Shown: positions 7,882 through 17,000, counted from the stretch's first letter. The stretch: DNA of 21,657 nt from Deltaproteobacteria bacterium (GCA_018262455.1 JAGSPR010000056.1:1-21657), one strand, 5' to 3'. Numbers and translations are program-made. The notes: generated by a model not told the origin, from the letters alone.

Positions 7882-7910
7882 ATGACATCGGTCGTGCTAT
7901 CACCTTCGGG

Positions 7911-9590
7911 GTGCGTTGGCTCGGACCGTTGATCTGCGTCGCAATGCTAGGAATTGCCACGGATCCGGGCGCCGCGCCGCAGGTCGAGATCAAGGCCCAG
8001 ACCCGGCTCGCCCTCGATCGCGTGAAGTTACGGCCCGATGGAGACGTCGAGGTCAGCGGGAAGCTGGTCGACAAGAACACCAATGACGGCATCTCGACCC
8101 AGGAAGTGTCGATCCGGCTCGGTGGGGTCTCCCAGAGCGCGGTCACCGACCCCGAGGGCAAGTTCCGCGGCCTGTTCACGGCGGCGCCTGGCCCACAACC
8201 GATCGAGCTCCGCTTCCGCGGTGCGAATCTGCTCGACCGGTCGGACCTGACGATCGTGGTCGATCCGTCGCGCGCGCAGGTCTCGTTGACGATCCGGGCC
8301 GAGGAAGCGCCCGGCGGCATGCGGCTATATCTGGCGGCCACGGTCGAGGATGTCGACACGGTCCTGCCCGTCCAGCTCGCGATCGGAGAGACCGACGACA
8401 AGGAGCTCCACCCGCTCAAGATGGTGAGCTCGGGGACGCCATTCCTGCTCACCCGTGCGGCGGCAGGAGGGCCAGGGCCGCGGCGTGTCCGCGCGATCTT
8501 CCCCGGCGATGCGGTGCGGCAGCAGGCAACGGCGGAGACCACGTTCGAGCTGACCGCGCAGACCGCAACGACGATGGAGCTCGCCAGTACGACGATCGCC
8601 TACGAGGATGACCTCGAGGTCATCGGCAAGGTCACCGACGAGGACGGCAAGGCGGTGCCACGCGCGGCCGTCGCACTGGTCACCGGCGATCGCCGGCTCG
8701 CTCAGGGGGCCACCGGAGAGGACGGCCGCTACAAGTTCAAGGTCGAGGCCGAGATCATCGGCCAGGGCCAGGTCCTGCCGAAGGATTTCGGCGTCCAGGT
8801 CCAGAGCGATCCGGCAAGCTCGTACCTCCGGCCGAGCAAGTCCAACCCCATGGTCGTGAAGGTCGCCGCCCCCCAGCCGGTGCCCGTCTCGTACACGATC
8901 GCCGCATTCCTCGCGACCGCGCTGGCCGCAGGCGGGTTCTTCACGGCACGCGCCAAGCCGTGGCGCCGGTTCCGACGTACCGCGGCTCCTGCCGAGGCCG
9001 CGACCACCGCCGAGGAGGTCGAGCAGGTCGCGGGGGGGCTCGTCACGAACAAGCCCGGCATCGTGTCGACCCTCCGCCGACCGTCCGACGATGGGTTCTC
9101 AGGGGTCGTCCGAGACACCGTCCGCGGCCGTCCGGTCGCCGATGCCGTGGTCCGGCTGACCTTCGGGGGCACCGAGCGCGAGATCCACTGCGCGGGTGAC
9201 GGCACCTTCGTCGTCGAGAGGCTGGAGCTGGGGGAGTGGCACGCCGAGGTCGGCGCGCCGGGCCACGTCAGCGAGCGGTTCGTCGTGTCGATCCCGCATC
9301 GCGGCGAGCTGCGGGGGGTGCGCGTCGATCTCGTGCCGGTCCGCGAGCGCGTGTTCCAGCTCTATCGTCGGGCCGCCGAGCCATCCCTTCCGGAGACCCG
9401 GCTGTGGGGCATCTGGTCACCGCGCCAGATCGTCGATCACGTGCGCTCGAAGCGCCCGAGCCCCGCACTGTCCGAGCTGACTGACTTTGTCGAAGAAATC
9501 TACTTCTCCCCCCGCCAGGCTCCTGAGACCGTCTTGCCGCAGGCATCCGAGCGCGTCGATCACGCCATCCGCGAGCGCGCCGGGCTATAA
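7911..9590 (+). CDS. Membrane protein with carboxypeptidase-regulatory-like (Ig-like) domains and a DUF4129-like tail
   Basis: The product has 559 residues from the GTG at 7911, chosen because it yields a signal peptide ([15 protein letters not shown], then DPGAAPQ). The frame is open upstream, but there it overlaps smc. Residues 25-125 and 225-320 look like beta-sandwich domains of the carboxypeptidase regulatory type ([29 protein letters not shown]). A transmembrane helix lies at about 327-346, followed by the basic stretch KPWRRFRR. A third similar domain ([18 protein letters not shown]) follows at about 396-475, then a helical tail ([19 protein letters not shown]) resembling the ends of DUF4129 proteins. 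By the positive-inside rule the third domain would be cytoplasmic, which is odd for this fold. Its function is unknown. AAGG at its stop codon serves as the ribosome-binding site of ftsY, so the two genes are probably cotranscribed. Confidence 0.72.
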   Translation: MRWLGPLICVAMLGIATDPGAAPQVEIKAQTRLALDRVKLRPDGDVEVSGKLVDKNTNDGISTQEVSIRLGGVSQSAVTDPEGKFRGLFTAAPGPQPIELRFRGANLLDRSDLTIVVDPSRAQVSLTIRAEEAPGGMRLYLAATVEDVDTVLPVQLAIGETDDKELHPLKMVSSGTPFLLTRAAAGGPGPRRVRAIFPGDAVRQQATAETTFELTAQTATTMELASTTIAYEDDLEVIGKVTDEDGKAVPRAAVALVTGDRRLAQGATGEDGRYKFKVEAEIIGQGQVLPKDFGVQVQSDPASSYLRPSKSNPMVVKVAAPQPVPVSYTIAAFLATALAAGGFFTARAKPWRRFRRTAAPAEAATTAEEVEQVAGGLVTNKPGIVSTLRRPSDDGFSGVVRDTVRGRPVADAVVRLTFGGTEREIHCAGDGTFVVERLELGEWHAEVGAPGHVSERFVVSIPHRGELRGVRVDLVPVRERVFQLYRRAAEPSLPETRLWGIWSPRQIVDHVRSKRPSPALSELTDFVEEIYFSPRQAPETVLPQASERVDHAIRERAGL

Positions 9591-9601
9591 GGCCGTCACC
9601 C

Positions 9602-10792
9602 ATGCTGCAGACCGAGCTGCTCCAGCTCGCGATCGCGCTCGTCGCGATCGTGGCGATCCTCTACCTGCTGCGCCGCGCGTCGAAGCGGAGCCGCGAGCGC
9701 AACACCGCGCGCGAGCGGCTCGGCGTCGAGGCCGCCGAAGAGCGTCCCAGGCGCGAGCGCAAGCGCCCGCGGCCCGGCGAGGTGATCGGCAAGCCCGCCG
9801 ATCGCGAGCAGCCCGAAGCCGAGGAACCCGAGGTTCCCGAGGTAGAGGTCCCGACCGACGCCGAGGCCCGGGACGCCTACAAGGCGGGGCTGGCCAAGAC
9901 CCGGGGCGGCTTCGTCGCGCGGATCGGCAAGCTGTTCGGCAAGAAGAAGATCGACGCCACGACGGTCGACGAGCTCGAGGAGGTGCTGTTCACCGCGGAC
10001 ATCGGACCGCGCGCCGCCGAGCGGATCTTCCAGTCGGTGAAGAGTGGCCTGTCCAAGGACGAGCTCGCGGATGCGGACAAGATCTGGACGCAGATTCGCA
10101 GGACTTCGAAGCAGATCCTGACACTCGACGCCAAGCCGCTCGATCTGACGAGCCGCAAGCCGTTCGTGCTGCTCGTGCTCGGCGTCAACGGAGTCGGCAA
10201 GACGACGACGATCGGCAAGCTCGCCAACAAGTGGACGCACGAGGGGAAGAAAGTCTTGCTCGCGGCCGGCGACACGTTCCGCGCCGCGGCGACCGAGCAA
10301 CTCGAGGAGTGGGGCAAGCGCGCGAACGTCCCCGTCGTCAAGGGCAAGCAGAATGGCGATCCGTCCTCGGTGATCTTCGATGCCGTGAAGCGCGGCGTCG
10401 ATGAGAGCTTCGACGTCGTCATCTGTGACACCGCCGGGCGACTGCACTCGAACGCCGGCCTCATGGACGAGCTCAAGAAGGTGCGCCGCGTGTGCGACAA
10501 GGCGATGCCCGGGTCACCGCACGAGGTCTGGATGGTGCTCGATGCGACGACCGGTCAGAACGCGATCGCCCAGGCCAAGACGTTCAAGGCCGACATGGAG
10601 ATCACCGGGATCGTCCTCACCAAGCTCGACGGGTCCTCCAAGGGCGGTGTCGTCCTGGGGATCTGTGACGAGCTGAAAGTCCCTGTACGATTCGTAGGTG
10701 TTGGCGAAAAGATCGACGATCTGAGGCCATTCGACCCGGGCGCGTTCGTCGAGGCGCTCTACTCGGACGCCGGTGCGGCCGACGCCGCATGA
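9602..10792 (+). CDS. ftsY: Signal recognition particle receptor FtsY
   Basis: The product has 396 residues. It has an N-terminal hydrophobic helix at about 7-24, a charged linker rich in Glu, Pro and Arg to about residue 95, then the N domain and the SRP-type GTPase G domain. The motifs are G1 [13 protein letters not shown] near 194, the insertion motif [15 protein letters not shown]3 DTAGRLHSN near 276, G4 [10 protein letters not shown] near 340, and the closing [12 protein letters not shown] that marks FtsY. FtsY docks SRP-ribosome complexes at the inner membrane and hands nascent chains to SecYEG. Unlike the E. coli protein, this one appears to carry its own membrane anchor. AAGG at 9589-9592 lies 9 bases before the ATG. 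The upstream gene ends 11 bp before it. Confidence 0.97.
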   Translation: MLQTELLQLAIALVAIVAILYLLRRASKRSRERNTARERLGVEAAEERPRRERKRPRPGEVIGKPADREQPEAEEPEVPEVEVPTDAEARDAYKAGLAKTRGGFVARIGKLFGKKKIDATTVDELEEVLFTADIGPRAAERIFQSVKSGLSKDELADADKIWTQIRRTSKQILTLDAKPLDLTSRKPFVLLVLGVNGVGKTTTIGKLANKWTHEGKKVLLAAGDTFRAAATEQLEEWGKRANVPVVKGKQNGDPSSVIFDAVKRGVDESFDVVICDTAGRLHSNAGLMDELKKVRRVCDKAMPGSPHEVWMVLDATTGQNAIAQAKTFKADMEITGIVLTKLDGSSKGGVVLGICDELKVPVRFVGVGEKIDDLRPFDPGAFVEALYSDAGAADAA

Positions 10793-10830
10793 ACCGCAAC
10801 CCAACTGGCTAGCAGGTGTCGGCTTCAAAT

Positions 10831-10850
10831 CTACTCAATTGCTTGAGTGG
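10831..10850 (+). promoter_or_regulatory. Leader hairpin or operator just upstream of the beta-barrel gene pair
   Basis: CTACTCAA-TTGC-TTGAGTGG forms an 8-bp stem with one G-U pair. It lies in the 75-bp gap after ftsY and ends immediately before the purine-rich ribosome-binding site of the next gene. It could be a protein-binding palindrome or an RNA hairpin. The surrounding A/T-rich bases suggest a promoter nearby, but I cannot assign boxes with confidence. Confidence 0.35.
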
Positions 10851-10867
10851 GGAAAAAGGCACGTGTT

Positions 10868-11860
10868 ATGAAGCCTCTACGAATGCGGGCATACCATCGA
10901 TCCGTCTTCCTGTTCCTCTTGCTTTGCGGCGGCCTGGCCCTCACCGGCGGGACCTCGCAGGCGCAACCCAAGAAAGGTGCAGGCGACAAGAAACCGGCTC
11001 CACCAGCTCCAGGCGCGGGGTCAGGCGATGAGATCGAGATGGGCCCGGGCGACGCCGCCGGGGCCGGCTCCGGTGATTCTGGTGAGATCGACATGGGGGC
11101 CGAAGACAAGCCTGTGGCTGGAGACCTGTCCGCTGACATGGCCGCCGCCGAACAGACGAACGTCGTGAAGGCGGGCCCCGTGCGCAAGACGCCGCTGTCG
11201 TGGGAAGACATCGTGGTCGTCGTTCGCAAGCCGTTCCTCAAGGCGCACCGCACCGAGCTCTTCCCGATGCTCGGCACGACCATGAACGACAATATGGTCC
11301 GCCACTACACGCTCGGCGGCGAGCTCGCGTACTACCTGACGGACGTCCTCGCGATCGGCGTCGAGGGTCAGTACTACGTCCGAGGATTTCGCGAGCCGTT
11401 CGATCTCGTGGCCCGTCAGGCCCGCCGCCTTCCGACGGTGAACCAGTACAACTGGAGCGCCGCGCTGAACTTCCACTACGTCCCCGTGTACGGCAAGTTC
11501 GCCATCTTCGACCGCCGGCTCATCACCTGGGAGGTTGCATTCACGGCGGGCATCGGCGCCGGTCAGAGCGAGGTCATTCCGCGCGACACCAAGTTCCCCG
11601 GCTTCACGAACTTCCTGATCATGCCGAATGCCGGCGCGAACATGCGGTTCTTCCTCGCGAAGTGGCTCACCGTCAACCTCGGCGTGCGCGACTACCTGTT
11701 CATCGACAAGTTCGAGCCAACCAACCGCGACATCATGACCAACGCCACGGCGGATCAGGCGAAGAGCAATGCCGACAGCGCGTTCATCAACAACGTGATG
11801 TTCCAGATCGGCTTCAGCTTCTGGCTGCCGACGTCGTTCGAGTACACCACCTTCCGCTGA
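10868..11860 (+). CDS. Outer membrane beta-barrel protein, Myxococcales type (first of pair)
   Basis: The product has 330 residues from the ATG at 10868, chosen because GGAAAAAGG ends 8 bases upstream; an in-frame GTG at 10847 lies inside that purine run. It has a signal peptide with likely cleavage after SQA (residue 32). A Pro/Gly/Asp-rich linker holds two related copies of a GAGSGD...EI(E/D)MG motif at residues 49-59 and 65-77. From about residue 115 there are alternating amphipathic strands typical of a small barrel (YTLGGELAYYLTDVLAIGVEG). The motif VRDYLFID and a terminal strand ending FEYTTFR follow. It shares the RHxxLGGxLxY and VRDYxFxD signatures with the next gene, so the two are paralogs, and the downstream ribosome-binding site overlaps its stop codon. 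The role is unknown: such barrels may be pores or subunits of envelope machines. Confidence 0.82.
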   Translation: MKPLRMRAYHRSVFLFLLLCGGLALTGGTSQAQPKKGAGDKKPAPPAPGAGSGDEIEMGPGDAAGAGSGDSGEIDMGAEDKPVAGDLSADMAAAEQTNVVKAGPVRKTPLSWEDIVVVVRKPFLKAHRTELFPMLGTTMNDNMVRHYTLGGELAYYLTDVLAIGVEGQYYVRGFREPFDLVARQARRLPTVNQYNWSAALNFHYVPVYGKFAIFDRRLITWEVAFTAGIGAGQSEVIPRDTKFPGFTNFLIMPNAGANMRFFLAKWLTVNLGVRDYLFIDKFEPTNRDIMTNATADQAKSNADSAFINNVMFQIGFSFWLPTSFEYTTFR

Positions 11861-11871
11861 GGGCTACCCAG

Positions 11872-12735
11872 ATGTTCAAGCACACGATCGCCCATGCTCT
11901 GGCCCTCGGTCTCGGGCTCGTCACGCTCGTCGGCGTCGCCGGTGATGCCGACGCCGAAGGCCGCCGGCTGAACACGCTCGAGAAGGATGTCGCGGTTCGC
12001 CATCGCCGGCTGCTCGTCAAGAAGCGGTTCGAGTTCGCGCCCCTGTTCGAGTCCACGATCAACGCCGACTTCCGCCACATCCTCGGCGGTGGAGCCAAGC
12101 TCGAGTACCACTTCGGCGACATGATCTCGCTCGGCGTGATCGGCGTCGGCTCGACCGCACTCGACACCAAGCTGGTCACGCGGATCGCGGACACGCTCGT
12201 GGACAACCCGATGGATCCAGCCGAGCCGACCAAGGACGAGTTCCTGACGCGGCTCAACTCTATGCCGGTCCATGGCGCTGCCTACCTGAGCCTCACGCCG
12301 TGGTACGGCAAGCTCGCCGCGTTCGCTCAGGCGTATGTTGCCTTCGACTTCTACTTCCAGGCCGGTGTCGCGTTCGCGCAGCTCAAGAGCGACTGCGACC
12401 CCGACAACGTGTGCACCGACAAGCACCCTGGCGAGACGATCAACGAGATGCCGCCCGACCTCGATCCGAACAACGATCCACCGCTCAACTCCGGCAATCG
12501 CGCGGGGCTCTACCTCGGCGGCGGCATCCACGTGTTCATGAATGACTTCGTCGCCCTCGATTTCACGGTCCGTGACTACGCGTTCAGCGACAACCCCTCG
12601 GGGGCCGACGTCAGCGGGCCGCAGGGCGGGCCGGATCGCGCTGTCACCAAGGACGACAACCGCTTCGTCCACCACCTGTTCTTCGGGGCCGGTGTGTCGA
12701 TCATGTTTCCGACCCGGGTGAAGCGCACGAACTGA
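11872..12735 (+). CDS. Outer membrane beta-barrel protein, Myxococcales type (second of pair)
   Basis: The product has 287 residues from the ATG at 11872. GAGGG beginning in the previous stop codon acts as ribosome-binding site, so translation is probably coupled. It has a signal peptide with likely cleavage after ADA (residue 28). A short charged segment ([22 protein letters not shown]) precedes barrel strands beginning at about residue 50 ([22 protein letters not shown]). A loop carries Cys175 and Cys181, six apart, which could form a disulfide. The VRDYAFSD motif and the final strand [13 protein letters not shown] resemble the ends of the preceding protein. Extra Asn/Asp/Pro-rich loop sequence at about 185-205 probably faces outside. 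It is a diverged tandem duplicate, so the two may form a hetero-oligomer or act in one envelope machine; that is inference. A strong hairpin follows the gene. Confidence 0.82.
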   Translation: MFKHTIAHALALGLGLVTLVGVAGDADAEGRRLNTLEKDVAVRHRRLLVKKRFEFAPLFESTINADFRHILGGGAKLEYHFGDMISLGVIGVGSTALDTKLVTRIADTLVDNPMDPAEPTKDEFLTRLNSMPVHGAAYLSLTPWYGKLAAFAQAYVAFDFYFQAGVAFAQLKSDCDPDNVCTDKHPGETINEMPPDLDPNNDPPLNSGNRAGLYLGGGIHVFMNDFVALDFTVRDYAFSDNPSGADVSGPQGGPDRAVTKDDNRFVHHLFFGAGVSIMFPTRVKRTN

Positions 12736-12766
12736 CGACCGGACACTCGTCGCCAACGACGTGAGA

Positions 12767-12791
12767 GCCCTGCCAACGCCATTGGCAGGGC
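12767..12791 (+). terminator. Strong hairpin ending the ftsY / beta-barrel block
   Basis: GCCCTGCCAA-CGCCA-TTGGCAGGGC is a perfect 10-bp stem with a 5-base loop, 31 bp after the stop at 12735. Allowing a two-base bulge, GAGA (12763-12766) and TCTC (12794-12797) add four more pairs. Only a weak T-containing stretch follows (GTATCTAG). It is the most stable hairpin in the window and most likely a transcription terminator for the upstream genes. Confidence 0.65.
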
Positions 12792-12825
12792 GGTCTCGTA
12801 TCTAGCTGAAATGAGTTATGCTGGA

Positions 12826-12842
12826 CTGGATCAGGCCTTGCT
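12826..12842 (+). promoter_or_regulatory. Candidate sigma-54 promoter for the small lipoprotein
   Basis: CTGGATCAGGCCTTGCT matches YTGGCACGRNNNTTGCW at 11 of 14 defined positions, with GG and GC ten bases apart. The predicted transcription start is about 12853, leaving a leader of about nine bases before the ATG at 12862. The CAC part of the -24 element is poor, so this is weaker than the site at 3536-3552. Confidence 0.3.
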
Positions 12843-12861
12843 CCTGGTTGCTCACGGATCC

Positions 12862-13233
12862 ATGCGTTGTCTTGCCCTAGTCATCGGCCTGGTCATCGCG
12901 TCGGGGTGCGTCACACCCTCGATCCCGATCCCCCCACCCGATCCGGCGAAGATGACGTTCGTGGTCTCCGAAGGGCCGCCCTCGCAGGCGACGTTCTCCT
13001 ACCTGCCTGACGCCAACTACGCCGATACGATCGTGTACCTGTTCAACCGCGACCGGGGCGTCGGCATCATCGAGAGTGCGCATCCCGACGGCAGCGTCGG
13101 GCCGACCGCACCGCTGGCCGCAGCCCTCGGGGAGCAGATCATCGTCTCGTTCCAGCGCGACGATCAGACCCTGGCGTCGCGCTGCATCCGGCTGCGTAAC
13201 GGCATCCAGGACGCGACCGACTGCGGACCTTAG
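12862..13233 (+). CDS. Small lipoprotein of unknown function
   Basis: The product has 123 residues from the ATG at 12862. That start gives a typical short lipoprotein signal (MRCLALVIGLVIASGC) with lipidated Cys16. The in-frame ATG at 12811 would place 17 extra residues in front and spoil it. A proline-rich segment (IPIPPPDP) follows the cysteine. The rest is a small beta-rich domain of about 90 residues with one C-terminal cysteine pair (SRCIRLRN ... TDCGP), about 18 residues apart, that could form a disulfide. I do not recognise the family. It stands alone, with a terminator hairpin before it and a convergent PDZ gene 27 bp after it. It is probably an outer-membrane or periplasmic lipoprotein. 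Confidence 0.68.
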   Translation: MRCLALVIGLVIASGCVTPSIPIPPPDPAKMTFVVSEGPPSQATFSYLPDANYADTIVYLFNRDRGVGIIESAHPDGSVGPTAPLAAALGEQIIVSFQRDDQTLASRCIRLRNGIQDATDCGP

Positions 13234-13260
13234 GGTCGAATCACCCCGAGAGAGGCGAAA

Positions 13261-13812
13261 TCAGTACGAGGCCGTGGGCCACGGTGCCAGCGTCGGGCGC
13301 AAGGTCTCGACGGAGCCATCGCGGTTGACCAGCAACAGCGGATGAGATCCCGGGCTCGCGCCAAAGATCCTCGACTGGAGCTCGTTCGCGGAGTCCACGC
13401 GATCGCCGTCGACCGAGATCACGCGGTCACCTGGCCGAAGACCGATCAGCTCGGCGGGCGTCCCGGGGAGGACGCTCTCGACCTCCGCGACTCCATCATG
13501 GAACACGTAGCGGATCCCGAGGAAACCGTGCCCGGGGGGCTCGACCTCGATCGGCGTGATCAGTCGGTACGAGCACGACGAGCGGGACGACATCGTGTCA
13601 GCCACCTGCATCGCCATCAGGGTCGTGGCGAGCGCGAGGCCCGACGCGACACCGGCCATCGTGCATACGACCGCCACCGTCCCTAGCCCACGGCTGCGTT
13701 CGTTCGGAAGCAGTGCCTCGCGGCGCAGAGCGACAGGCTCAGTCTCCCGCAGAGCGACAGGCTCCGTCTCCGGTGTCGGGCTCGAATTGCTGGACGGAAG
13801 GTCTTCAGACAT
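13261..13812 (-). CDS. Membrane-anchored stand-alone PDZ domain protein
   Basis: The product has 183 residues. The ATG at 13812 is preferred over the one at 13818, because GAGG lies 8 bases before the former and only 2 before the latter. The N-terminus (residues 1-40) is acidic and contains a perfect repeat of ETEPVALR. A transmembrane helix at about 43-69 (GTVAVVCTMAGVASGLALATTLM) follows, then a linker with Cys80, then a PDZ domain at about 96-172 (GFLGIRYVF, then SVLPGTPAELIGLRPGDRVISVDG), close to the HtrA/RseP/Tsp-type bacterial PDZ. No protease domain is present, so it probably recruits or senses C-termini or unfolded segments in the periplasm for another protein. It is transcribed divergently from tamB, which hints at, but does not show, an outer-membrane quality-control role. 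Confidence 0.78.
   Translation of the reverse strand: MSEDLPSSNSSPTPETEPVALRETEPVALRREALLPNERSRGLGTVAVVCTMAGVASGLALATTLMAMQVADTMSSRSSCSYRLITPIEVEPPGHGFLGIRYVFHDGVAEVESVLPGTPAELIGLRPGDRVISVDGDRVDSANELQSRIFGASPGSHPLLLVNRDGSVETLRPTLAPWPTASY
13724..13771. repeat. 24-bp tandem duplication inside the PDZ gene
   Basis: Two adjacent 24-bp units (13724-13747 and 13748-13771) differ at one base. They encode two in-frame copies of an eight-residue unit (ETEPVALR) in the cytoplasmic tail. The near identity suggests a recent slippage event, and copy number may vary between strains. Confidence 0.85.
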
Positions 13813-13844
13813 CTCCATTCCCTCGCTTTCGGTCGTTACGGACC

Positions 13845-13850
13845 AGTATA
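13845..13850 (-). promoter_or_regulatory. Probable -10 box for the PDZ gene
   Basis: On the minus strand the sequence is TATACT, five of six matches to TATAAT, 33 bases upstream of the ATG at 13812. With a 17-base spacer the -35 position reads TGGTCT, a poor match. The box stands out because the surrounding sequence is GC-rich. Confidence 0.4.
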
Positions 13851-13902
13851 GGCGTCGGCACAGAGCAAGACCACGACGAAATGCGCCCACATTCCCAAAA
13901 TT

Positions 13903-13987
13903 GTCGACGGGGGCCGCGAGCGGATCACCGAATCGACCATCACGGGCACGAGACATTGTGAATGAGCCCACGGATCGAGCCGTCGAC
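13903..13987. repeat. Pair of inverted GTCGACGG words in the PDZ / tamB divergent gap
   Basis: GTCGACGG at 13903-13910 and CCGTCGAC at 13980-13987 form an 8-bp inverted pair separated by 69 bp, each with the palindrome GTCGAC. They lie in the 222-bp gap between two divergent genes and could be paired operator sites. I see no gene in this gap. Confidence 0.2.
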
Positions 13988-14002
13988 GACCCCGGCGAAC
14001 AG

Positions 14003-14029
14003 CCTCGCCCCGATTCGGGGGCGACGAGG
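14003..14029 (+). promoter_or_regulatory. Hairpin overlapping the tamB ribosome-binding site
   Basis: TCGCCCC-GATTCG-GGGGCGA (14005-14024) is a 7-bp GC-rich stem. The outer bases CCTC (14003-14006) can alternatively pair with GAGG (14026-14029), which is the ribosome-binding site five bases before the GTG start at 14035. The leader could therefore hold the site closed and limit translation. Confidence 0.4.
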
Positions 14030-14034
14030 TCATC

Positions 14035-17000
14035 GTGGTAGGTTCGGCAGCACGGGTGACAGCCTCGCGACCTCGACGCAGACGCCGTTGGCTCGTGATC
14101 ATCGGCATGGCGGTGCTGCTGCTTCTGAGCACCGGATTCGCGGTCCTGCGCCTGGCGTTCGAAGGCCCGGCACTCGGAGACAAGATCGCGTCAACTCTCA
14201 ACAAGCGGATGCGAGGGCGGATCGAGATCGGATCGATCGAGTGGCCGACCTCGGGGCTCAAGGAAACTCTGACCGGGGGGTGGGTGCCGGTGGTCGTCCG
14301 CGATGTCCGCGTGTGGGACGATTGCGCACTCAACACCAGCGCCAGCGCGGTCGACGAGATCCGCTCGGGTGACCCCAACGAGGACTGTACCCTCGATGAG
14401 CACCCCGACCCGGATCCGACCTCCAAGCGGATGCCGCGCAAGCTGCTGCTCCGGACCGAGCTGGTCACGGCCGACGTCGACATCCACGCGCTGATGTTCG
14501 GGAACCACGACTTCGTGTTCCGGAACGTGTGGGTGCATGGCGGCGAGGCGCTGCTGGAGGAGACCCGCGAGCCGTATCCGCTCCACGCCTACGACCGCAC
14601 GATCGTCAGCATCGTGACCGCGTTCTACCCGCGGATGAAGGCGGGTTTTCGCGCCGGCATCTACGCCGACTCCGCACCGCCGATCTTCGATCTGCGAGAC
14701 ATCCACGTCCAGAACCTGAACCTCACGATCCACATGACGCCGTCTCCGTTCAGGCCCGGCGAGAAGTCGACCAAGTACGGGACGACGGCGCGGCTCGAAG
14801 GCGTGGATGTCGATGCCGGGCCCGAGCCCAAGAACGACTCGTACCTCTACATGGATCCGATCGATCCGCTGGTCGCGAAGTTCTATGTCCGGCTGAACGT
14901 CACCGCCAGGACCGGCACCCTCCGACTGTGGGATGAAGGCGCGCGCTCGACGTTCCGGCTGCCGTATCCCGGCGAATCCGAAACATACCCACCCCAGGGT
15001 CGCAAGGCCGAGTACGAGATCAAGCTCGCCGACATCAAGCTACATCGGCTCGCTCAGCTGCCAGGAGAATGGCCGCGCCACGACTTCGTCGCGAACACGC
15101 TCGAGCTCGATCTCGAAGCCCGCACCCTGCCCTGCGCGACCGCCAAGGATCCAGCCCCCGACCCTGCCCAGGGCGCCACCGTCCACCTCACCGGAGAGCT
15201 CCACAACTACTGGGATCGGCCGTACGACGGGTCCTGGAACCTCGCGCTCGACGCGAAGAGCCTTGGTCCGACGATCAGGACGTGCATCAAGTCGACGATC
15301 GGCGGCGACGATCTCGACGGCAACATCACGCTGACCGGCCCGTTCGTCGCGTCGCCGAAGGTCGGGCTCTCGCTCAAGAACCTCGACTTCGATATCGCGC
15401 TCCAGGCCAACAAGGAGCCGATCCGGCTCACCCTCGCCGAGGTCCTGGGCTCGATCGATCTCGTCAACGGACAAGGGTCGATCGACAAGACCACGGCGCT
15501 GATCCGTGGCGGCAAGGAGCCCGGTGAGGTCGTGGTGGCGGCGAACTTCGGCATCGAGCCGTACAACGCTCGCGCGCATGTCGAGATCGTGAAGCCGATC
15601 GACATCGACAGGTTCCTTTCGCCCGGCGCCAAGCCGATCGGCAAGTTCCTCCAGGGGCGTCTGACCGCGGTCGGGGACGCCGAGGTCGGGTTCGCGCTCG
15701 AGGACTTCGATCTCGCGATCGGGGCGACGCCCACCGAACGAGCGCTGCGTGTGCACGACGGTCGGCTGTTCACCGATGACGACTTCGACACGATCCAGGT
15801 CCAGAAGGTGCTCGTCGAGGCCGGCCGCAGCCGAGCCGAGGTGAACGGCAAGGTCGATGTGTTGAACAAGCTGCTCGACATCGAGATCAAGGGTAACTCG
15901 CCCGACCTCGACTTCTGGCTGCGGCGGTTCGGGTTCCCGGAATTCGTCAAAAGTGCCGGCGGAGGCACGATCAAGATCAAGGGCCCGATCTCGAATCCCA
16001 CGGTCAACGTGGCGACCGAGCTTGGCGGCGTGCCGTGCCTCGAGAAGGTGCGCCTCATCGATGCCCAGTACACCGCCGGCGTGGTCGAGGTCCGGCAGAT
16101 GAGCTCGGCGGGCCTCGGCGGCAAGCTCACCGGCCACGCGCGGATCCGTACCGGCGGCACCGCGGTGATCGAGCAGCTCCACCTGGAGGGCCGCAAGATC
16201 GAGGCGGCGAAGTTCTGCGGGCTCGGGGGCATGCTCAAGGGCACGGTCGACACCGTCGATCTCGAGCTCGCCGGATCGATCGATCCGAAGCGTAGCGCGA
16301 TGGACTGGATGGCGCTGGCGAAGGTGCGCGCGCGTGCCGATCACATGAGCATCCTGGGGGACCGGTTCACCAACGTCGCGCTGTGCCTCAACCAGAGCGA
16401 TGACAAGGTCTGCCGTCCGCGCACCGCCTACCTCGACGGCGATGACCTGCAGCAGTGCGAGCAAGCCAAGCGGGCCGGGTTCTGCGCGGTCGCGACCGCG
16501 ACCCGCGATGGCGGGGGCATCGTCGATGCGACGATCGCGCGATTACCCGGCACCAAGGTCGGTCGCCAGAGCATCCCGCAGCGGCTCGGTGGCACGATCG
16601 CGCTCTCGGATGTCCCGGTCGGCATCCTCGACCAGCTCCTCGGCCCACAGCAGCTCCTGGGCCCGAACCAGGCCGGTGGCGTGGCGTCGGTGACGCTCCA
16701 CCTGCAAGGCTCGCCCGATGCGCCGCAGGCCGATGGCGCGGTCCAGCTGCTGCGCGCGTGGGTGGCGGGCTCATTCCTCGGCGATGCACAGCTCGCGGTC
16801 CATCCGACGATGATCGGCAAGATGCCGGGCCTCGAGATCAAGGGCTCCGCGCTCGCCGGGCGGTTGCAGCTGGCCGGCAAGATCGGCACACAGGCGCCGT
16901 TCCCGGTCGAGCTCGCGATCAGCGGCAAGCGGATCGAGGCGGACGTGCTCGTGGATCTACAGAAACGGCTGAAGCTCCCGGTCCCGGTCCAGGCCTGGAT

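Noticed and set aside
7671..7910. Upstream start for the carboxypeptidase-regulatory-like protein
   Set aside because: The extra 80 codons would overlap the conserved start of smc, have no signal peptide and read as antisense sequence.
11200..11871. Upstream extension of the second beta-barrel protein
   Set aside because: It overlaps the first beta-barrel gene out of frame; the signal peptide and ribosome-binding site fix the start at 11872.
12782..12804. TTGGCA followed by TATCTA as a sigma-70 promoter
   Set aside because: The spacer is only 11 bases, and TTGGCA is part of the terminator stem.
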